Part shown: positions 9,450 through 9,797 of the stretch, one piece after another
How positions within the stretch are numbered: the stretch's first letter is position 1
Layout of the letters: each line of letters begins with the position of its first letter
Origin: [Eubacterium] saphenum
GTDB taxonomy: Bacteria; Bacillota; Clostridia; Oscillospirales; Ruminococcaceae
NCBI GenBank assembly: GCA_004554555.1
Contig: SFLN01000074.1
Location: 1 to 9,797 of the forward strand
Direction of reading: 5' to 3'
Length of the DNA: 9,797 nucleotides
Program-made: the position numbers and the translations under genes
The notes under the pieces: model-generated
Databases searched by the model: none
What the model was told of the DNA's origin: nothing
What the model saw: the letters and a program-made list of their open reading frames with translations, nothing else

Positions 9450-9748
9450 TGGTTAAGCACGTTATTATCTGGAAACTGAAAGAAATGCCCGAAGCCGAAA
9501 AGTCCGAGCACAAAGCGCTTATCAAGGAAGGACTTGAGGGGCTGAAGGGCAAGATTGACGGTCTGGTTGAAATCAAGGTTGTAACCGAGATTCTGCCGTC
9601 GTCAAGCGGGGACTTGATGCTGGACAGCACCTTCACCGATGAAAAATCGCTGAAAGCCTACGCTGTTCACCCCGAGCACGTCAAAGTAGCGGACGAGCGC
9701 GTAAGACCGTTCGTTGCGGACAGAAAATGCGTTGATTTTGAAATTTAA
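9449..9748 (+). CDS. Dabb (stress-responsive alpha/beta-barrel) domain protein
   Basis: A 99-aa single-domain protein of the Dabb family, a dimeric ferredoxin-like alpha/beta barrel. Typical features are the N-terminal VKHVIIWKLK strand, the long helix at 17-33, the LKGKIDGLVEIKVVTE turn and strand (32-47), the DLMLDSTFTDEKSLKAY segment (55-71), HPEH (74-77) and the C-terminal strand ending in CVDFEI. Bacterial Dabb proteins are mostly uncharacterised; some relatives act on small hydrophobic or polyketide substrates, so no reaction is assigned. Its ATG overlaps the leuC stop by one base (TAATG), with GGAG at 9435-9438, and its own stop overlaps the leuD Shine-Dalgarno. It therefore sits inside a leuC-Dabb-leuD run, which suggests coordinate expression with isopropylmalate isomerase, but a functional link is only an inference. 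Confidence 0.9.
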   Translation: MVKHVIIWKLKEMPEAEKSEHKALIKEGLEGLKGKIDGLVEIKVVTEILPSSSGDLMLDSTFTDEKSLKAYAVHPEHVKVADERVRPFVADRKCVDFEI

Positions 9749-9759
9749 GGAGAATTGCT

Positions 9760-9797
9760 ATGAAAGCACACGGAATTGTACATAAATACGGCGATAA
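9760..9797 (+). CDS. leuD: 3-isopropylmalate dehydratase, small subunit (5' fragment)
   Basis: Only the first 12 codons and two bases are inside the window: MKAHGIVHKYGD. This fits the LeuD N-terminus, which in many Firmicutes reads MKAxGxVxKYGDNVDTD. A strong Shine-Dalgarno, AAGGAGA at 9747-9753, lies 6 nt before the ATG and overlaps the TAA of the Dabb gene. With leuC just upstream, the identification is likely in spite of the short fragment. The gene is cut by the window edge, not broken. Confidence 0.85.
   Translation, partial: MKAHGIVHKYGD

Overview
The window looks like an ordinary chromosomal housekeeping stretch from a spore-forming (or spore-ancestry) Firmicute, most likely a gut-type Clostridia of the Ruminococcaceae/Oscillospiraceae kind. 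This rests on protein families rather than on a database match: a DUF951 small protein, a Sua5-type threonylcarbamoyl-AMP synthase, a clostridial-style coaE/lytic transglycosylase pair, an M18 aminopeptidase, the sporulation protein YunB, NAD-dependent LigA and the short (about 420 aa) class of LeuC. Shine-Dalgarno sites are mostly strong, genes are tightly packed and base composition looks even throughout. I see no mobile element, CRISPR array, integrase, toxin-antitoxin or defence genes, and no frameshifted gene.

Layout. Positions 1-73 (minus strand) hold tRNA-Lys(UUU), driven by a perfect-consensus extended -10 promoter at 91-119. A divergent strong promoter (179-207) drives the first plus-strand unit: DUF951 protein (251-442), prfA (455-1528), a 68-residue helical protein of unknown function (1531-1737) and a Sua5/TsaC threonylcarbamoyl-AMP synthase (1755-2747). 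The theme is translation: decoding of lysine codons, termination, and t6A37 modification of ANN-decoding tRNAs, which include tRNA-Lys.

A second consensus promoter (2752-2780) begins just after the Sua5 stop and leads into coaE (2826-3425), a membrane-anchored lytic transglycosylase (3425-4012) that overlaps coaE by one base, and an M18 aminopeptidase (4035-5444). A 63-base gap follows, with a possible mother-cell-sigma promoter and a hairpin that would hide the ribosome binding site of the sporulation gene yunB (5508-6179). Next come ligA (6196-8184) and leuC (8187-9449) with a 2-base gap, a Dabb-domain protein (9449-9748) overlapping leuC by one base, and the first codons of leuD (9760 onward, cut by the window edge). 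The Dabb gene sits between the two isopropylmalate dehydratase subunits.

I found no clear new multi-gene system. The points most worth a second look are the SD-hiding hairpin over a candidate sporulation promoter at yunB, the Dabb gene between leuC and leuD, and the unrecognised 68-residue protein coupled to prfA. Operon assignments are inferred from spacing. No rho-independent terminator with a proper U-tract was seen in any gap.
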